This document shows positions 24,734 through 25,619 of a stretch of 25,619 nt of DNA, one piece after another. The position numbers were made by a program, and so were the translations under genes. The notes under the pieces were generated by a model, which had not been told where the DNA came from, did no database searches, and was given only the letters and a program-made list of their open reading frames with translations. This DNA comes from CAZQIC01 sp964593555 (GTDB taxonomy: Bacteria; Bacteroidota; Bacteroidia; JAFLBG01): assembly GCA_964593555.1 (NCBI GenBank), contig CAZQIC010000061.1, forward strand, positions 1 through 25,619, in the 5' to 3' direction. Position 1 is the first letter of the stretch. Every line of letters begins with the position of its first letter.

Positions 24734-24754
24734 TTGCTCAGTTGATGTATAAAC

Positions 24755-24787
24755 AAAAAGCCATCCGTTTTACGTAGATGGCTTTTT
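24755..24787 (-). terminator. Intrinsic terminator downstream of efp
   Basis: The stem AAAAAGCCATC / GATGGCTTTTT (11 bp), with a further CGT/ACG pair near the loop, ends in a T run on both strands. It lies 36 bp beyond the efp stop on the minus strand and may work in both directions. Confidence 0.85.
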
Positions 24788-24823
24788 GGAAAATTATTAC
24801 AATTCGTATTAGGGGTGAGGCTT

Positions 24824-25384
24824 TTACTTCACCCTCTCTACATATGCACTTGTGCGTGTATCAATTTTAATTTTTTCTCCTTGGTTAACAAACAACGGTA
24901 CGTTTATAGTAGCGCCTGTTTCCAATGTTGCTGGTTTTAATGTGTTGGTTGCAGTATCACCTTTAACACCTGGCTCTGTATAAGTAACTTCCAGTTCAAC
25001 AAAGGTTGGTCCTTCTGCTAAAATAGCCTCATCACTTTCAAAAGCAATTCTTACTTCCATGCCTTCTTTCATAAAGTGCAGTGTTTCTCCAAACAAGGAA
25101 GCCGAAATATGTATTTGTTCAAATGTCTCATTGTTCATGCAAACAATAAAATTATCCTCTGGATAAATGTATTGCATGTTTTTATATTCAACACGGGCTA
25201 CTTCTACAACCTCTCCGGAACGAAACCTGTTCTCCAGTAATTTACCTGTTTTAAGGTTACGCATTTTTGCCTGGTAAAAAGCCCTTAGGTTTCCAGGTGT
25301 TCTGTGTTGGTATTCTTCTATGCGGCACAATTCGCCGTTATAACGTAATACGGTGCCAACGTTGATGTCTCCTGTGTCTGCCAT
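24824..25384 (-). CDS. efp: Translation elongation factor P
   Basis: This 186-residue cytoplasmic factor binds the ribosome between the P and E sites and relieves stalling at polyproline. The three-domain layout is complete: an N-terminal KOW-like domain (about 1-65), a central OB domain (about 66-128, from the YKNMQYIYPEDNFIVCMNNETFEQ region) and a C-terminal OB domain with the family signature (about 130-186, LEVTYTEPGVKGDTATNTLKPATLETGA and VPLFVNQGEKIKIDTRTSAYVERVK, given as two key stretches by position). Length is standard. The tip loop of domain I reads TPGNLRAF (29-36), so Asn32 occupies the position of the modified Lys34 of the E. coli protein or Arg32 of the Pseudomonas one. No EpmA or EarP modifying enzyme is in the window. 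A terminator follows its stop. Confidence 0.97.
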   Translation of the reverse strand: MADTGDINVGTVLRYNGELCRIEEYQHRTPGNLRAFYQAKMRNLKTGKLLENRFRSGEVVEVARVEYKNMQYIYPEDNFIVCMNNETFEQIHISASLFGETLHFMKEGMEVRIAFESDEAILAEGPTFVELEVTYTEPGVKGDTATNTLKPATLETGATINVPLFVNQGEKIKIDTRTSAYVERVK

Positions 25385-25442
25385 TGTTGTTAATATTTAA
25401 TATGGAGTACTAAGGTAAGAAAAAGGTCTGAAAGTGGGAAGA

Positions 25443-25518
25443 GGGGAGTTAGAAGTTGGAAGACTGAAGTTAGGAGTGGGGAGTTGGAAGCCTGAAGATA
25501 GAAGTTGGGAGTTAGAAG
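25443..25518. repeat. Degenerate purine-rich direct repeats upstream of efp
   Basis: The 13-bp motif GGGGAGTTrGAAG begins at 25443 and 25478, and a 12-bp form lacking the first G at 25507, in a purine-rich stretch of GAAGTTGGAAG-like words. The units are about 29-35 bp and imperfect. I see no gene between this tract and the window end. Confidence 0.6.
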
Positions 25519-25619
25519 CCAGAAGTAGAAAGGGGTGTTTGTTGTCTGTTATTGTAGGCTGTTTTTATAGGTGGGTTCTAAAAATTCACTTTTAGAGATT
25601 TGACTAAAAATCGGAGAAC

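Larger units (their letters stand above)
24043..24823. other. 781-bp gene-free region rich in inverted repeats
   Basis: No credible gene is present. The region holds several nested inverted repeats (24195-24239 paired with 24502-24550, 24240-24264, 24283-24301, 24332-24349, 24669-24733) and the efp terminator at 24755-24787. An 89-codon open frame at 24370-24639 lies across one of the repeat arms and I regard it as spurious. The first about 150 bp after the SIMPL-like start contain nothing I can name. Confidence 0.7.

Noticed and set aside
24043..24823. tRNA or small structured RNA gene
   Set aside because: I found no cloverleaf or T-loop consensus; the complementarity is explained by simple palindromes.

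Overview
The window comes from a Bacteroidota genome. The AT-rich DNA, two secreted giants ending in type IX secretion (T9SS type B) sorting domains, SprB-type repeats, an OmpA protein with thrombospondin type-3 repeats, and several TAnnTTTG -7 boxes all point there. I cannot fix the family; the EF-P tip sequence seems to me nearer to Sphingobacteriia/Chitinophagia/Cytophagia-like lineages than to classic Flavobacteriia, but that is recollection only.

Layout. (1) 58-6487: two convergent T9SS cargo genes, an IgGFc-binding-domain protein (+) and a SprB/PKD repeat protein (-) whose core is four near-identical 234-bp tandem units. (2) 6579-13474 (-): a tight four-gene unit, glycosyltransferase > rnhB > DUF3352-like protein > DUF5723/TSP3/OmpA protein, closed by a strong 20-bp-stem terminator. 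(3) 13572-18352 (+): a compact polysaccharide cassette of FkbM-type methyltransferase, Wzx-like flippase, Wzz-like chain-length regulator and Wzy/WaaL-like polymerase or ligase. Together with the divergent glycosyltransferase this looks like the assembly end of an exopolysaccharide or O-antigen pathway, with the initiating transferase and the export machinery absent. (4) 18329-19564 (-): an RsbU-like PP2C phosphatase whose 3' end overlaps the wzy-like gene by 24 bp. (5) 19629-20899 (-): lpxD-like acyltransferase preceded by a small membrane protein. (6) 21047-24042 (-): three exported proteins of uncertain role (unknown; TPR/MORN/TonB_C; SIMPL-like). (7) 24043-24823: a gene-free stretch packed with inverted repeats. 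(8) 24824-25384 (-): elongation factor P, with Asn at the usual modification site. (9) 25385-25619: short purine-rich degenerate repeats, then nothing recognisable.

The most unusual signals are the cluster of nested palindromes and diverged inverted repeats at 24.19-24.74 kb, the non-canonical EF-P tip, the recently amplified SprB repeat array, and the apparent insertion of uncharacterised secreted-protein genes between efp and lpxD. I see no CRISPR array, tRNA, rRNA or intact transposase.
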